Shown: piece after piece, positions 5,978 to 6,299 of the stretch | How the letters are laid out: each line of letters opens with the position of its first letter | Numbering within the stretch: the first letter of the stretch is position 1 | NCBI GenBank assembly: GCA_964545245.1 | Contig: CAZJFC010000085.1 | Coordinates: 1 to 6,299, forward strand | From: CAZJFC01 sp964545245 | Lineage (GTDB): Bacteria > Pseudomonadota > Alphaproteobacteria > Rickettsiales > 21-14-0-20-44-7 | Direction: 5' to 3' | DNA: 6,299 nt | Made by a program: the position numbers and the translations under genes | The notes under the pieces: model-generated | What the model saw: the letters and a program-made list of their open reading frames with translations, nothing else | The model's database searches: none | What the model was told of the DNA's origin: nothing

Positions 5978-6299
5978 ATGTCAGTTTCAGCAGTTACCAT
6001 AAAGAACGAAAGCACAGGGGAAAAAGCCCCGGAAAAATGGCTCGCCACGCTGAGCGATAACGGTTCGCTGCGCTGGGAGCACGGCAACAGGAACACCGGG
6101 CTGCTGCTCGTCCCGCTGCTTGAGGCTACGGGCTGGCAGGGTGATGTCCTTACGCTGAACGACGCGCTGCCTGCCTCCAGCAAGAAAATCTCGGTGAATG
6201 ATGTTTTGGGCGTGATGATAGCGCTTGGCTACCAGGTCAGAAGCGAGCGCTGCAACCTTGCCGAGGTCAAGCCGGAGGAACTTCCCGCATTGTTCATTT
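5978..6299 (+). CDS. Probable second type I secretion ABC exporter, N-terminal C39-like domain (partial, runs off right edge)
   Basis: Only the first 107 residues are visible and no stop is reached. After about 40 variable residues, the segment 41-107 (LLLVPLLEATGWQG, LNDALP, ISVNDVLGVMIALGYQVRS, LAEVKPEELPALFI) has the spacing of the degenerate peptidase-C39-like domain that starts LapB/LssB-type T1SS ATPases: a hydrophobic helix, a 'xxLP' turn, a second helix ending in LGY, then a strand leading into LPAL. No Cys occurs near residues 41-55, where a catalytic C39 Cys would lie; the only Cys is Cys92. It would therefore bind substrate rather than cleave a leader. In family proteins the transmembrane and ATPase domains follow; here they would be outside the window. 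The gene is tightly coupled to the preceding ABC gene, which lacks exactly this domain, so a heterodimeric exporter is the best reading. A stand-alone domain protein cannot be excluded. Confidence 0.68.
   Translation, partial: MSVSAVTIKNESTGEKAPEKWLATLSDNGSLRWEHGNRNTGLLLVPLLEATGWQGDVLTLNDALPASSKKISVNDVLGVMIALGYQVRSERCNLAEVKPEELPALFI

Noticed and set aside
5127..5978. A 283-codon minus-strand open frame opposite the ABC ATPase domain
   Set aside because: Shadow of the clearly coding plus-strand ABC gene with its Walker A and Walker B regions in frame.

Overview
This window comes from a Gram-negative bacterium. It encodes an outer-membrane efflux lipoprotein of the NodT/OprM type and ABC proteins of the type I secretion (T1SS) family. 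The coding DNA is moderately GC-rich and uses GC-ending codons without being extreme, and the style of the genes fits a proteobacterium, perhaps an alphaproteobacterium. No rRNA, tRNA or housekeeping marker is present, so the lineage is a weak inference.

Layout, left to right. (1) 1-799, minus strand: the N-terminal 266 residues of a NodT-family outer-membrane factor that runs off the left edge. (2) 800-911: an AT-rich divergent intergenic region. (3) 912-1361, plus strand: a stand-alone receiver (CheY-like) response regulator with no output domain. (4) 1362-1468: a spacer with a perfect 8-bp inverted repeat and a strong ribosome binding site. (5) 1469-4261, plus strand: a 930-residue, very acidic, low-complexity protein with no Sec signal. 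It has a Ser/Gly-rich N-terminus, an Asn/Thr-rich heptad region, a long Gly/Val/Leu-rich region, nine 21-residue tandem repeats and a Pro-rich C-terminus. (6) 4299-5975, plus strand: a T1SS-type ABC permease/ATPase that lacks the N-terminal C39-like domain and has a heavily degenerate nucleotide-binding domain. (7) 5978 to the right edge, plus strand: the first 107 residues of a second protein, which look like the missing C39-like domain at the start of a partner ABC exporter.

Interpretation. Genes 5-7 look like one operon: a non-RTX T1SS substrate followed by a tandem, probably heterodimeric, exporter. The membrane-fusion (HlyD/LapC-like) component would be expected downstream of the window. 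The divergent outer-membrane factor could be the TolC-like exit duct, or could belong to an unrelated RND pump. The receiver protein sits directly upstream of the substrate gene on the same strand and may take part in its control. The most unusual points are the 638-residue stretch of the substrate without any Lys or Arg, its IxxNTxx coiled-coil-like heptads (a pattern known from trimeric autotransporter stalks, not from T1SS substrates), its conserved 21-residue repeats, and an ATPase subunit that keeps Walker A but has lost the Q-loop Gln, ABC signature, catalytic Glu and switch His.
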